The position numbers and the translations under genes were made by a program. Below are positions 32,570-41,480 of a stretch of 64,000 nt of DNA, in pieces. Source of the stretch: Streptomyces flavofungini (GTDB taxonomy: Bacteria; Actinomycetota; Actinomycetes; Streptomycetales; Streptomycetaceae). The notes under the pieces are model-generated. The model was not told the origin of the DNA and did not search any database. It was given only the letters and a program-made list of their open reading frames with translations. The stretch lies in assembly GCF_014650815.1 (NCBI RefSeq), contig NZ_BMVR01000012.1, positions 124,001 through 188,000 on the forward strand. The letters run 5' to 3'. The number at the start of each line of letters is the position of its first letter. Position 1 is the stretch's first letter.

Positions 32570-33943
32570 ATGGACGCGCTGACGGAGGCCCTGCTGGCCG
32601 CTGCGCCGACCCACGAGTGGGAGGGCCTGGCGCCGCCCTCCACCTACCTGGCGGCGCATCTGCGGGCCGAGGACGTGGACCGGTTCGCCCCCGGCGAGGA
32701 GCGCGACGTCCGGACCACCCTGCACGTCGACACCGTACCCATGCCCGAACTGGCCCCGGACGAGGTGCTTGTGGCGGTCATGGCCAGCTCCATCAACTAC
32801 AACACCGTCTGGTCGGCCACGTTCGAGCCCGTGCCGACGTTCTCCTTCCTCCACCGCCTGGGCCGCCAGGGCGGGTTCGCCGCCCGCCACGACCAGCCGT
32901 ACCACGTGGTGGGATCCGACGCGGCGGGCGTGGTCGTGCGTGCCGGGGCGGGCGTGCGCCGCTGGGCCGCGGGGGACCACGTCGTCGTGAGCTGCGTCCA
33001 GGTGGACGACCAGGAACCGGCGACGCACGCCGACGGCATGCTGGGCGCCGAGCAGCGCATCTGGGGCTACGAGACGAACTTCGGCGGCCTCGCCCACTAC
33101 GCGGTGGTGCGGGCCAGCCAACTGCTGCCCAAGCCCGCGCACTTGACGTGGGAGGAGGCCGCGTCGGTGCTGCTCACCGCGGCGACGTCGTACCGCATGC
33201 TGGTGAGCGACAAGGGCGCCCGGATCAAGCAGGGCGACATCGTGCTGATCTGGGGCGCGGCCGGCGGCCTCGGCGGCTACGCCCTGCAGATGGTGAAGAA
33301 CGCCGGGGGCATCGCTGTCGGCGTCGTCGGTTCGGAGCGCAAGGCCGAGGCACTGCGGCAGCTCGGCTGCGACGTCGTCATCAACCGCGCCGACCTGGGC
33401 CTCGGCACGGGGTCCGAGCGCACCCCGGAGGAGACCATCGAGCTGGGCAAGCGGCTCGGGCAGGCCGTCCGGGACGCCCTCGGCGAGGATCCGCACGTCG
33501 TCTTCGACTACGTCGGCAAGGCGACCTTCGGACTCTCCGTCTTCGTGGTGCGGCGCGGCGGCACCGTGGTCACCTGCGGCTCCAGCACCGGCTACGACCA
33601 CCACTTCGACAACCGCTACCTGTGGATGAACCTCAAGCGCATCGTGGGCAGCCACGCCGCCAACCTGCAGGAGCAGTGGGAGTGCAACCGCCTCTTCCAG
33701 CTCGGCCGCCTCACCCCCGTCCTCTCCGACGTGTATCCGCTGGAGAAGGTCGGCGAGGCGGCCTCCCTGGTCCAGCGCAACGAACACCTCGGCAAGGTGG
33801 GCGTGCTGTGCCTGGCGCCCGAGCCCGGGCTCGGCGTCACCGACCCCGAGCGGCGCCTGGCCCTGGATCCCGAGGGCCGCAACCCCTTCGCGGCCGGGCG
33901 GCCCGCGACCGGCCGCCGGGCCTCAGAACCGGTCCGTGCCTGA
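32570..33943 (+). CDS. ccr: Crotonyl-CoA carboxylase/reductase
   Basis: A 457-residue zinc-free MDR protein that reductively carboxylates crotonyl-CoA with NADPH and CO2 to ethylmalonyl-CoA. Family motifs are SSINYNTVW (71-81 region), WGYETNFGG (165-173, carrying the CO2-site Glu168) and the nucleotide loop WGAAGGLGGYALQM. A 14-bp repeat array begins at its stop codon. In a pamamycin-type pathway this supplies C4 extender units and explains ethyl side-chain variants. GGGAGAGG precedes the ATG at 32570. Confidence 0.9.
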   Translation: MDALTEALLAAAPTHEWEGLAPPSTYLAAHLRAEDVDRFAPGEERDVRTTLHVDTVPMPELAPDEVLVAVMASSINYNTVWSATFEPVPTFSFLHRLGRQGGFAARHDQPYHVVGSDAAGVVVRAGAGVRRWAAGDHVVVSCVQVDDQEPATHADGMLGAEQRIWGYETNFGGLAHYAVVRASQLLPKPAHLTWEEAASVLLTAATSYRMLVSDKGARIKQGDIVLIWGAAGGLGGYALQMVKNAGGIAVGVVGSERKAEALRQLGCDVVINRADLGLGTGSERTPEETIELGKRLGQAVRDALGEDPHVVFDYVGKATFGLSVFVVRRGGTVVTCGSSTGYDHHFDNRYLWMNLKRIVGSHAANLQEQWECNRLFQLGRLTPVLSDVYPLEKVGEAASLVQRNEHLGKVGVLCLAPEPGLGVTDPERRLALDPEGRNPFAAGRPATGRRASEPVRA

Positions 33944-33950
33944 GAACCGG

Positions 33951-34020
33951 GCATGAGAACGCGGGCATGAGAACGCGGGCATGAGAACGCGGGCATGAGA
34001 ACGCGGGCATGAGAACGCGG
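33951..34020. repeat. 14-bp tandem repeat x5 after ccr
   Basis: Five perfect copies of GCATGAGAACGCGG run from 33951 to 34020, with a degenerate sixth copy overlapping the ccr stop codon. They lead directly into a terminator hairpin. Confidence 0.95.
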
Positions 34021-34043
34021 GCCCGCGCAGCGCGCGGGCCCGC
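34017..34043. terminator. Bidirectional terminator between ccr and methyltransferase genes
   Basis: GCGGGCCCGCGC-agc-GCGCGGGCCCGC is a perfect 12-bp stem with a 3-base loop between the convergent ccr and methyltransferase genes. Confidence 0.85.
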
Positions 34044-34066
34044 TCCCCGTTCCCGGTCCGGGACGG

Positions 34067-34888
34067 TTACTGCCTGCGGTAGACGGACACCCCGTCCCTG
34101 CTGTCGTGGTGGAACGGCTCCTTGCGCCAGCCGCCCCAGCGGTCCTCGAGTTCCAGGCCGCCCAGGCGGGCCATCAGGTCCTGCTCGGACGGCCAGACGA
34201 AGCGCATGGTCGCCGCGATGATCTTGTTGCCCTTCTCGCTCATGATGACGTCCGTGCGCTTGACCATCTGCGTCGTCGGGTCGACGTGGTTCATCTCGAA
34301 CCAGGCAAGACGCGGGTGCCCGGCGAGACGCCCTGAGATGCGGAACGGCTCGGTCATGCCGTAGTCGTTCTGCCGTCCGCGCTGGTAGTTCGTCATGTCC
34401 GGCACGATGTTCTGGACGACGAGCCGCCCGCCGGGCTTGAGCCGCTTGGCGCTGTTGGCGAGGCAGCGCGCCTGCTCGTCCTGGTCGGGCAGGACGAACA
34501 GCGTGGCGAGCGCGATGAAGACGACGTCGTACTCCTCCTCGACGTCGACGTCGGCGAAGTTGCCCTCGAAGACCTCGATCTGGTCCCCGCCGGGCTTCTC
34601 CTTCAGCTTCTGCAGCATCTTCGGCGAGGCGTCGATGCCGCTCACCCGCACGCCGCGCTCCGCCAGCGGGAGCGCCACGCGGCCGGTACCGATGCCCAGT
34701 TCCAGGGCCGTGCCGTCCTTGGCGAGCGCCGCGAGGAAGTCCGCGGCCTCCTCCGCGTCGTCCCGGCTGTCGTCGGGCGTCCAGCTGTCCCAGATGTCGG
34801 CGTAGCGGTCCCACTCCTCTGCCGCCTCTTCCTGCCACTGCTTGCTGGTCTTGCGACCGGTGTGCTGACTGGTCATCTCGTCACTCAC
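34067..34888 (-). CDS. pamY: SAM-dependent N-methyltransferase
   Basis: A 273-residue class I methyltransferase: ALELGIGTGRVALPLA (61-76) binds SAM, GIDASPKM is the acidic loop, and LKPGGRLVVQN follows. C-terminal part is a beta-rich substrate domain. It lies 48 bp downstream of the aminotransferase gene; the pair would add and dimethylate the single nitrogen of a pamamycin-type macrodiolide. It is the last gene of the long leftward run. Function in detail is inferred from the cluster. Confidence 0.8.
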   Translation of the reverse strand: MSDEMTSQHTGRKTSKQWQEEAAEEWDRYADIWDSWTPDDSRDDAEEAADFLAALAKDGTALELGIGTGRVALPLAERGVRVSGIDASPKMLQKLKEKPGGDQIEVFEGNFADVDVEEEYDVVFIALATLFVLPDQDEQARCLANSAKRLKPGGRLVVQNIVPDMTNYQRGRQNDYGMTEPFRISGRLAGHPRLAWFEMNHVDPTTQMVKRTDVIMSEKGNKIIAATMRFVWPSEQDLMARLGGLELEDRWGGWRKEPFHHDSRDGVSVYRRQ

Positions 34889-34936
34889 CCTTCATCACGT
34901 GGAGAAATCCCGTTGTCATCGCGTGGCCCCCGGGCG

Positions 34937-36283
34937 TCATCCCATGGCCTTGGCGAAGCCGGACTCGGGCAGTCGGCCCGACTTCACATCGGTGAGCGCG
35001 CCGTCGAGCGCGGCGGCTATCTCCGCCACGTCGTCCTCGGTGATGACCAGCGGCGGCATCAGCATCAGGTTCGGCACGACGCGCAGGCTAGAGCTGAGTA
35101 CGCCCCGGCTCTCCAGGGCCATGCGCAGCTTGTTCACCTTGCCGGGCGACCACGAAGGGCCGCCGGGCTCGCCGAGTTCCAGGCCGCAGAACAGGCCCAG
35201 GCAGCGGAAGCCCGTCAGTTCGGGGTGCTGGGCCTGGAGCTTGCCCAGGGCGGCGAGGAGGTCCGACTCGCGTCGGCGCACGTTCTCCAGGACGCCGTCC
35301 TCGGTGAGGGCTCCGATCACCGCGAGGGCCGCCGCCGCGGCCACCGCGTGCCCGTCGTTGGTCGAGCCGACGCTGAGCGCGGTGTCGCCGGTGGTGCGCT
35401 CGTGCAGTTGGTCGTAGAGCCGGTCGTGGATGGCGACGGCCGACATCGGCACGTACCCCGAGGTGATGCCCTTGCCCAGGGTGATGATGTCGGGGGTGAC
35501 GTCGGGCAGTTGACCGGCGCGGGTGAAGTCGCCGACCCGGCCCATGCCGGTGACGACCTCGTCGAAGATCAGGTGGATGTCGTGCTCCCGGCAGAAGCGG
35601 CCGAGGGAGCCCAGGTACTCGGGGGAGAGGATGTGCCCGCCCTCGCCCACGACGGGCTCCACGATCACGGCGGTCACCCGCTCGGGGCCGAACTCCTTGA
35701 TCAGCCGCTCCATGTCGCTGACGCCCGGCGTCGCGCCGACGGAGAACGGGCCCGGGGCGTGGTGCACCTCGGGGAGCATGGGGCCGGTCTGGTGGTGCAG
35801 GTAGGGGACGCCGGTCACCATGCCGGCGCCGGGTCCCTGTCCGTGGAAGCCGTCCCACATGGCGAACACGGCCATGCGCTCGGGCTGTCCGGCCCGCAGC
35901 CGCAGGAAGCGGGAGAGCTGCAGGGCCATCTCCACCGCCTGGGCGCCGTTGCTGGCGAACCGGACGTGGTTGATGCCCTCGGGCATGTGCCCGACGAGGG
36001 CCTCGGCGCAGTCCACGGTGACCTGGGCGGGGCGTCCGTAGCCGTAGCTGTTGGCGAACGGCAGCCGGTCCACCTGCTGCTTGATGGCCTCCTTGACGCG
36101 CGTATTGCCGTAGCCGAGCGTCACGTTCCACAGTCCGGAGCGGCCGTCCAGATACCAGCGTCCGCCGGAGTCACGGACACGCACGCCGTCGGACTCGGCA
36201 AGCAGGTCGTCGCGGGACAGCGCCTTGAGGTACGGGCGCGGCACGCCGCTGTTCCACAGGGCGTAGTCAGCGGGGTCGATCAC
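34937..36283 (-). CDS. pamX: Class III PLP-dependent aminotransferase
   Basis: A 448-residue fold-type I aminotransferase. FDEVVTGMGR holds the cofactor Asp241 and ITLGKGITSGYVPM the PLP Lys271; FASNGAQAVEMAL is the phosphate-binding part. In the pamamycin pathway an aminotransferase converts a side-chain ketone into the amine that is later dimethylated. Gene order with the methyltransferase supports this. ATG at 36283 has AAAGGGACC just upstream. Confidence 0.85.
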   Translation of the reverse strand: MIDPADYALWNSGVPRPYLKALSRDDLLAESDGVRVRDSGGRWYLDGRSGLWNVTLGYGNTRVKEAIKQQVDRLPFANSYGYGRPAQVTVDCAEALVGHMPEGINHVRFASNGAQAVEMALQLSRFLRLRAGQPERMAVFAMWDGFHGQGPGAGMVTGVPYLHHQTGPMLPEVHHAPGPFSVGATPGVSDMERLIKEFGPERVTAVIVEPVVGEGGHILSPEYLGSLGRFCREHDIHLIFDEVVTGMGRVGDFTRAGQLPDVTPDIITLGKGITSGYVPMSAVAIHDRLYDQLHERTTGDTALSVGSTNDGHAVAAAAALAVIGALTEDGVLENVRRRESDLLAALGKLQAQHPELTGFRCLGLFCGLELGEPGGPSWSPGKVNKLRMALESRGVLSSSLRVVPNLMLMPPLVITEDDVAEIAAALDGALTDVKSGRLPESGFAKAMG

Positions 36284-36406
36284 GATAGGTCCCTTTCTCT
36301 GCTGGATGCGCTCGCTGGCGGTGATAGGGGGTGTCGAGGGCGTCGGGGGTGGGTGCGGGGGGAATGGGGAGGGGATGGGGAGCGTGGACGGGGCGGGGCA
36401 CGGGCG

Positions 36407-37396
36407 TCAGCCCGGCCCGAGCCCGAGCAGCCGTGCCGCGTTGCCGTACAGCCAGCCGTCGGTGACCTCGTCGCCGAGGCCGAGGGCGGCCACCTGCCGG
36501 GCGAGCACGGCGACCGGGTCGGCGTTGACCCAGGTCGCCGAGCCGAACAGGACCCGGCCGCGCAGCGCGGTGCTGCCGTAGAGGAGCAGGGACTCCCAGC
36601 CCGAGCCGGGGCGGGCCATCCACTGCGGCCGGTGGGAGGAGATGTCGAGGTAGACGTGGCGGTGGCGCTGGGCGACGGAGACCAGGTCGAGCACCCAGGG
36701 CCAGGCCGCGTGGCCCGCGACGATGGGCAGGCCCGGGTGGCGCAGGGCGATCCAGTCGACGTTGCGGGGGTGGCACAACTCGGCGGCGTGCCGCGAGAAG
36801 TGGTGCCCGGTGTGCAGCCAGAGCGGCATGCCGAGCTCCTGCGCCCTGGCGTACACCGGGTCGTACGCGGTGTCGCGCGGGTCGACGCCCTGCCAGAACG
36901 GGGTCACCGCGAAGCCGCGCATGCCGAGGGCGTGGCAGCGTTCCAGTTCCGCGACGGCCCGCACGGGGTCGGTGAGGTCGATGCCCGCCCAGGCCTGGAG
37001 CCGGTCGGGCGCCTTGGCGGCGACGGCGGCGACCCGGCTGTTGACGTCGTCGCCGTCGGCGGTGGCGCCGCCGCAGCTCATCAGGACCTGGTGGACGACG
37101 CCGTTGCCGTCCATGGTCTTCAGGAGCGCCTCGGTGTCCACGCGTTCCGGTTGGCCCGCGACGAGCAGGTCGACGGCGCCGTCCTGGTCGCCCGCGTCCA
37201 GGCGGGCCCGGAAGCGGGGGTAGTCGGCGCCGAAGACCGCCGTGGCGTGGCGGCCGAAGGCGCGCAGATACGTCGGTGCCACCGCGCCGAGCCCGCGGAA
37301 GTACGTGCGCCAGCACTCCCGGTCCAGGGCCAGCGCGCACACGTCGACGACGCGGTGTCCGGCGGCGGCCGGTGCGGCTTCAGCGGATGCGGTCAC
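36407..37396 (-). CDS. Amidohydrolase_2-like protein lacking metal ligands
   Basis: A 329-residue TIM-barrel protein of the amidohydrolase_2 (ACMSD-like) family. It keeps WLHTGHH and IVAGHAAWPW, but the N-terminal HxH motif is replaced (VVDVCALAL) and the C-terminal FGSDxP reads FGSATW, losing the Asp. It may therefore be metal-free or catalytically changed. GTG at 37396 lies inside the end of the ligase gene, a 17-bp overlap, so the two are coupled. Role in the pathway unknown; hydrolytic or cyclising roles are both guesses. Confidence 0.7.
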   Translation of the reverse strand: MTASAEAAPAAAGHRVVDVCALALDRECWRTYFRGLGAVAPTYLRAFGRHATAVFGADYPRFRARLDAGDQDGAVDLLVAGQPERVDTEALLKTMDGNGVVHQVLMSCGGATADGDDVNSRVAAVAAKAPDRLQAWAGIDLTDPVRAVAELERCHALGMRGFAVTPFWQGVDPRDTAYDPVYARAQELGMPLWLHTGHHFSRHAAELCHPRNVDWIALRHPGLPIVAGHAAWPWVLDLVSVAQRHRHVYLDISSHRPQWMARPGSGWESLLLYGSTALRGRVLFGSATWVNADPVAVLARQVAALGLGDEVTDGWLYGNAARLLGLGPG

Positions 37397-39089
37397 GGGT
37401 GACCTCGATCCCCGCGGCGACGCGGTCCCAGGTGTCGGGCGTGACGCCCTGGGCGCGCAGCGTCTCCTTGCGGACCTTGCCCGTCTCCGTCACGGGCAGC
37501 TCGGAGAGGACCCGCAGATAGCGCGGCACCATGAAGTGGGCCATGCGCGGCCGCAGGTGCGCGAGGAACTGCTCCGGGTCGAACCGGACGCCGGGCCGCA
37601 GCACGAGGGCGGCGAGTATCTCGTCCTCGGCGAGGTCGCTGGGCACCGCCACGGCCGCGGCCAGGGCCACGGCGGGGTGGCTGAGCAGTTCGCTCTCCAC
37701 CTCGGCGGAGGAGACGTTCTCACCCCGGCGCCGGATGGCGTCCTTGATCCGGTCCACGAAGAAGTAGTCGCCGCCCGGCTCGCGCAGCACGGCGTCCCCG
37801 GTGTGGAACCAGCCGTGCCGCCACGCGGCCGCGGTGGCCTCCGGCATGCCGTGGTAGCCGTGGAACAGCGACCACGGCCGGTCGGCGCGCAGCACCAGCT
37901 CGCCCGCGTGGCCGTCCGGTACGTCGATGCCGTGCTCGTCCACGACCCGGCACTGCACCCCGGGGCGGGGTCGCCCGCAGCTGCCGGTGCGCTGCGGGTT
38001 GAGCGCGGACACCAGCGGCGCCGACGTCTCCGACATGTTGAACCCGGTGTAGACGTCCACGCCGAAGCGGCGGCCGAAGTCGAGGGCCTGGCGCGTCAGC
38101 GGGATCACGCAGGCGGCCCGCAGCGGATGGTCCGTGTCGCCCGGCCGGGGCGGCGGGCCGAGCAGGAAGTCGACCATGGCGCCGAGCAACGTGCACATGG
38201 TGACCTCGTGCCGGCGGATCACCTCCCAGAACTCGCTCGTCCTGAAGCCCTCGGTGACGACGACCGAACCCCCGTACACGAGCATGCAGTAGGCCACTTC
38301 GGTGCCGCCGCCGTGGCACAGCGGCAGGTTGAGCAGATACCGGTCGTGCTCCGTGATGTCGTCGTCGAGCAGCGCCGTCACCGTCGAGTAGTGGTGGACG
38401 TAGGAGACCAGGACGCCCTTGGACGGTCCGGTGGTGCCCGAGGTGTAGATCACCGCCATGGTGTCCCAGGGCGCCACCGGTCGCTCGGGCGGCACGAAGT
38501 CCTCCGGCCGCCCCCGCAGCGCCGTGGGGCCGTGCACGCGCGGGGCGCCGGGCAGGGCGTCGGGCCACGGGTCGTCGGGGCCGCCGCCGAGGACGACGAC
38601 CTCCTGCAGGCGGGCGCCGCCGGTGTGCTGGAGCCGGTCGACGAGCAGCGCGTGCGCCACCAGGACGCGGGCGCCGGAGTTGGTGAGCACGTGCCCGAGC
38701 AGGCTGCCCCGGTAGGCGGTGTTGACGGGGACGTGGACGGCGCCCAGCAGATTGACTCCGAACCAGACGCGCAGCGCGTCGAGGCCATTGGGCAGCCAGC
38801 ACAGCACGGTGTCGCCCTGCCGCACGCCCAGGCGGTACAGGGCGGCCGCGGTGGCGCGCGCGTCGTCGTGGGCCTGCCCGTACGTCCACTCGGTGTCGTC
38901 GTCGAAGACGGCGTACACCCGGTCGGGGTGGGCCCGGGCGCGGGCGGCGAGCAGCGCGCCCGTCACGCAGTGCGCGGCGTCGGGCACCCGGGGGTCCCCG
39001 GGCGGGAGGATCTCGACGAGGCGGTCGGCCGCCCGCTCGCCGGGCCCCGCCGTCGCGGCCGGGCCGGGTGCGGTCGTGGCGCCGGTCAT
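37380..39089 (-). CDS. pamL: Adenylate-forming acyl-CoA ligase
   Basis: A 569-residue ANL enzyme. YTSGTTGPSKG (215-225) is the P-loop, GFNMSETS the A5 motif, and the C-terminal PVTETGKVRK carries the catalytic Lys. It would activate a small carboxylic acid with ATP and CoA to start or relay the free-standing condensing enzymes. Its ATG overlaps the stop of the upstream SDR by ATGA, and its end overlaps the amidohydrolase start. The symbol is given by cluster analogy (NonL/PamL). Confidence 0.85.
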   Translation of the reverse strand: MTGATTAPGPAATAGPGERAADRLVEILPPGDPRVPDAAHCVTGALLAARARAHPDRVYAVFDDDTEWTYGQAHDDARATAAALYRLGVRQGDTVLCWLPNGLDALRVWFGVNLLGAVHVPVNTAYRGSLLGHVLTNSGARVLVAHALLVDRLQHTGGARLQEVVVLGGGPDDPWPDALPGAPRVHGPTALRGRPEDFVPPERPVAPWDTMAVIYTSGTTGPSKGVLVSYVHHYSTVTALLDDDITEHDRYLLNLPLCHGGGTEVAYCMLVYGGSVVVTEGFRTSEFWEVIRRHEVTMCTLLGAMVDFLLGPPPRPGDTDHPLRAACVIPLTRQALDFGRRFGVDVYTGFNMSETSAPLVSALNPQRTGSCGRPRPGVQCRVVDEHGIDVPDGHAGELVLRADRPWSLFHGYHGMPEATAAAWRHGWFHTGDAVLREPGGDYFFVDRIKDAIRRRGENVSSAEVESELLSHPAVALAAAVAVPSDLAEDEILAALVLRPGVRFDPEQFLAHLRPRMAHFMVPRYLRVLSELPVTETGKVRKETLRAQGVTPDTWDRVAAGIEVTRDRIR

Positions 39090-39913
39090 TCGGGCATCCC
39101 GGGTACGTCGACCATGTGGCCGCCGGACGTGTCGTAGTGGCGCAACGTCCGCAGGTACTGCTCCCAGTTGACCAGGGTCTGCGCGTTCCTGCTGACGGGG
39201 CGCACGGGTATCAGCGGGCCGATGCTGACCGCGGGCGGGCGGGTGATGGCCCACAGCACGACGTCGGCGATGTCCGCGGGATCCAGCAGGTCCCTGACCT
39301 CCACGCCGAGGGTCTCGGGGTCCTGGGCCAGGTCGGTGCGCACCCAGCCGGGCAGCACGGCGATGGCGCGCACGCCCAAGTGCCGGTTCTCCAGGTCGAT
39401 CTGGGCGGTCAGCGCGTTCAGGGCGCGCTTGGTGATGGAGTACGGGGCCGACCAGTCGGCCTGCAGCAGGCTGCCCTCGGAGCTGATGTTGACGATCCAG
39501 CCGTGGCCGCGTTCGCGCATGCCGGGCAGCACGGCGCGGGCCAGCAGGAACGGCACGTCCAGGTTGAGGTGGAAGGCCTGCCGCCAGTGCCGGGGGTGGG
39601 TGTCGTGGATGGGGCCGGTGCGCGCCAGGGCGGCGTTGTTCACCATGATGTCGATGGGTCCGAGGGCCCGTTCGGCTGCGGCCACCACGTCCTTGGGGGC
39701 GCCGTCGGCCGCGAGGTCGGCGACGAGGGTGACGGCGGGCACTTCGTGGCCTGCCACGTCCTGCTCCACCGTGGCGAGCTGGTCCTTGCGGCGGGCCACC
39801 AGCGCGACGGACGCGCCCGCCTGGGCCAGGGTGCGGGCGATGCTCGCGCCGATCCCGGAGGAGGCGCCCGCGACCAGCGCCACCTTGCCCTTGAGGGGCC
39901 TGTCGTCGGTCAC
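39086..39913 (-). CDS. Short-chain dehydrogenase/reductase (ketoreductase)
   Basis: A 275-residue classical SDR: GASSGIG (16-22), VNNAA, NISSEGS and the YSITK catalytic pair. GTG at 39913 has AAGGAG 8 bases upstream. It should reduce a beta-keto thioester or free ketone with NAD(P)H. It is one of three SDR genes, matching the three ketoreductases (PamM, PamN, PamO) known in pamamycin clusters; I cannot say which one it is. Overlaps the ligase start. Confidence 0.85.
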   Translation of the reverse strand: MTDDRPLKGKVALVAGASSGIGASIARTLAQAGASVALVARRKDQLATVEQDVAGHEVPAVTLVADLAADGAPKDVVAAAERALGPIDIMVNNAALARTGPIHDTHPRHWRQAFHLNLDVPFLLARAVLPGMRERGHGWIVNISSEGSLLQADWSAPYSITKRALNALTAQIDLENRHLGVRAIAVLPGWVRTDLAQDPETLGVEVRDLLDPADIADVVLWAITRPPAVSIGPLIPVRPVSRNAQTLVNWEQYLRTLRHYDTSGGHMVDVPGMPE

Positions 39914-39962
39914 CGGTGGTCTCCTTCCGGCACGGTGGGGCGGGGGCGCGGCTCGGAGGGCG

Positions 39963-41480
39963 TCACTGCCGGGGTCCTTCCTCTAGGGGGTGCTGGGACG
40001 GGTCCAGGTGCGGCAGTCCGGCCAGGCAGTGGCCGCCGCCGTCCACGCGCAGCCGCGCGCCGGTCAGTCCGGCCGCCGCGGGGCTGATGAGGTAGCAGAC
40101 GAGCGCCGCGACCTCGGTGGGCTCGCTCATCCGGCCGGTGGGCACGAGCCGGTTGGTCGCGTCCAGGAACGCGGGGTTGGTGACGTCCGTCATCGGGGTG
40201 CGGACGAAGCCCGGCAGGACACTGTTGGCCCGCACCTTGTACCGGGCGGCGGAGGTGGCGAAGTGGCTGGTGAACTGGGCGGTCGCCGCCTTGCTCAGGC
40301 CGTAGCTCGCCAGGTTCGCGACCGGTGCGCTCACCGCCGCGAGGGAGGAGACGGCGGCCACGGCGCCGCCGCGGCGGGCCGCCGCCCAGTGCTTGAGCAG
40401 CGCGTCGCACGTACCGGCGTACGACAGGGAGTTGAGGGCGAGGAGCCGCTGCCGGTTCTCGGAGTTGTCACCGGCGCCGTCGAAGGAGACGGCACCCGCG
40501 GCGTAGGCGAGGGCGTCGACGCCGCCGGTGCGCTCCCAGGCCTCGTGCACCAGTCCCGCCGCCCGCGCCGGATCGGACAGGTCGGCGGTCACCACCCAGG
40601 CCCTGCGGCCCAGTTCGCGGACCTCGGCGGCGAGCTTCTCCAGCTCGGGGCGGCGGCGGGCGACGAGGACGACGTCGGCGCCCCGGGTCGCGCTCTCCCG
40701 CGCGATGCTCGCGCCGATGCCGCTGCTGGCGCCGGTGACCATGACGACGCGCCCGGTCAGCCGGAACGGATCGGCCGCCTCGGTGCCGGCGGCGGACGGG
40801 TCGGGGCGCGACGGACGCGCCGACGGCATGGGCACGATGCCCGCGTCGAGCCCGCCGTCCAGCGGCAGGGTCTCGCCCGCGACGCTGCCGAAGCCGCGCG
40901 ACGCCAACAGGCGCAGTGCCGCCGCCAGTTCCCCCGGTGCGACGGGACGGCGGGTGACCAGGTGGCGGAGCAGTTCGCCCGCGGCCTCGTCGGTGAGCTC
41001 GTGGCCGAGGAACGGCGCGTAGCCGACGCGCACGGTGTTGGCGAGCACCCCCTGGGTGGCGCAGCGCTTGGCCAGATGCTGCCACCAGGCGTGGTCGGCC
41101 GCCCGCTCCGCCGCGCACTCGGGCTCCGCGTCGTCGTGGACGTGCGGGCCCGCGTCGGTGACCAGGACGGCCCGGCCCTCGCCCCGGCGGGCCATGGCCT
41201 CAAGGACGCGGGCCACGTGCGCGCGGCGCAGCGACGCCGAGGTGCGGCTGCCGAGCGCTTCGTTGCCGAGGGCCACGACGCAGTACACGTCGGGGGGTTC
41301 GGGCGTGTCGGCGCCGTTGACGGCGGTGACGTGGAAGCCGAGGCTCTCCCAGGCCTCCCTGACCGCGCGCGTGTGGGCGGCCCCGGGGGTGGACTCGAGG
41401 AGGACGTGGCGGCCGACGGGGGCGAGGGAGTCCGTGTGCAGGAGCGCACCGGCCGCCGACTCGGTCGTCTGCTCAGTCAT
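39963..41480 (-). CDS. Double SDR fusion (degenerate N-half, active C-half ketoreductase)
   Basis: A 505-residue protein made of two SDR-like units. The C-terminal unit (about 238-505) is complete: GASSGIG (250-256), VSSLA, YGLSK and LPGFVRTPM. The N-terminal unit (about 20-215) keeps the SDR secondary-structure rhythm and ends (LANTVRVGYAP, LPLDGGLDAG), but lacks the glycine motif and the Tyr-x-x-x-Lys pair. It may serve dimerisation or substrate docking. Start overlaps the preceding KS gene by 8 bp. Confidence 0.8.
   Translation of the reverse strand: MTEQTTESAAGALLHTDSLAPVGRHVLLESTPGAAHTRAVREAWESLGFHVTAVNGADTPEPPDVYCVVALGNEALGSRTSASLRRAHVARVLEAMARRGEGRAVLVTDAGPHVHDDAEPECAAERAADHAWWQHLAKRCATQGVLANTVRVGYAPFLGHELTDEAAGELLRHLVTRRPVAPGELAAALRLLASRGFGSVAGETLPLDGGLDAGIVPMPSARPSRPDPSAAGTEAADPFRLTGRVVMVTGASSGIGASIARESATRGADVVLVARRRPELEKLAAEVRELGRRAWVVTADLSDPARAAGLVHEAWERTGGVDALAYAAGAVSFDGAGDNSENRQRLLALNSLSYAGTCDALLKHWAAARRGGAVAAVSSLAAVSAPVANLASYGLSKAATAQFTSHFATSAARYKVRANSVLPGFVRTPMTDVTNPAFLDATNRLVPTGRMSEPTEVAALVCYLISPAAAGLTGARLRVDGGGHCLAGLPHLDPSQHPLEEGPRQ

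Noticed and set aside
33951..34020. CRISPR-like array
   Set aside because: Units are 14 bp, contiguous and without spacers, and no cas gene is present.
34862..37402. 846-codon open frame on the plus strand
   Set aside because: It lies opposite the methyltransferase, aminotransferase and amidohydrolase genes, whose motifs are clear. Its composition (long Val/Gly/His/Asp runs) is that of a high-GC antisense shadow.
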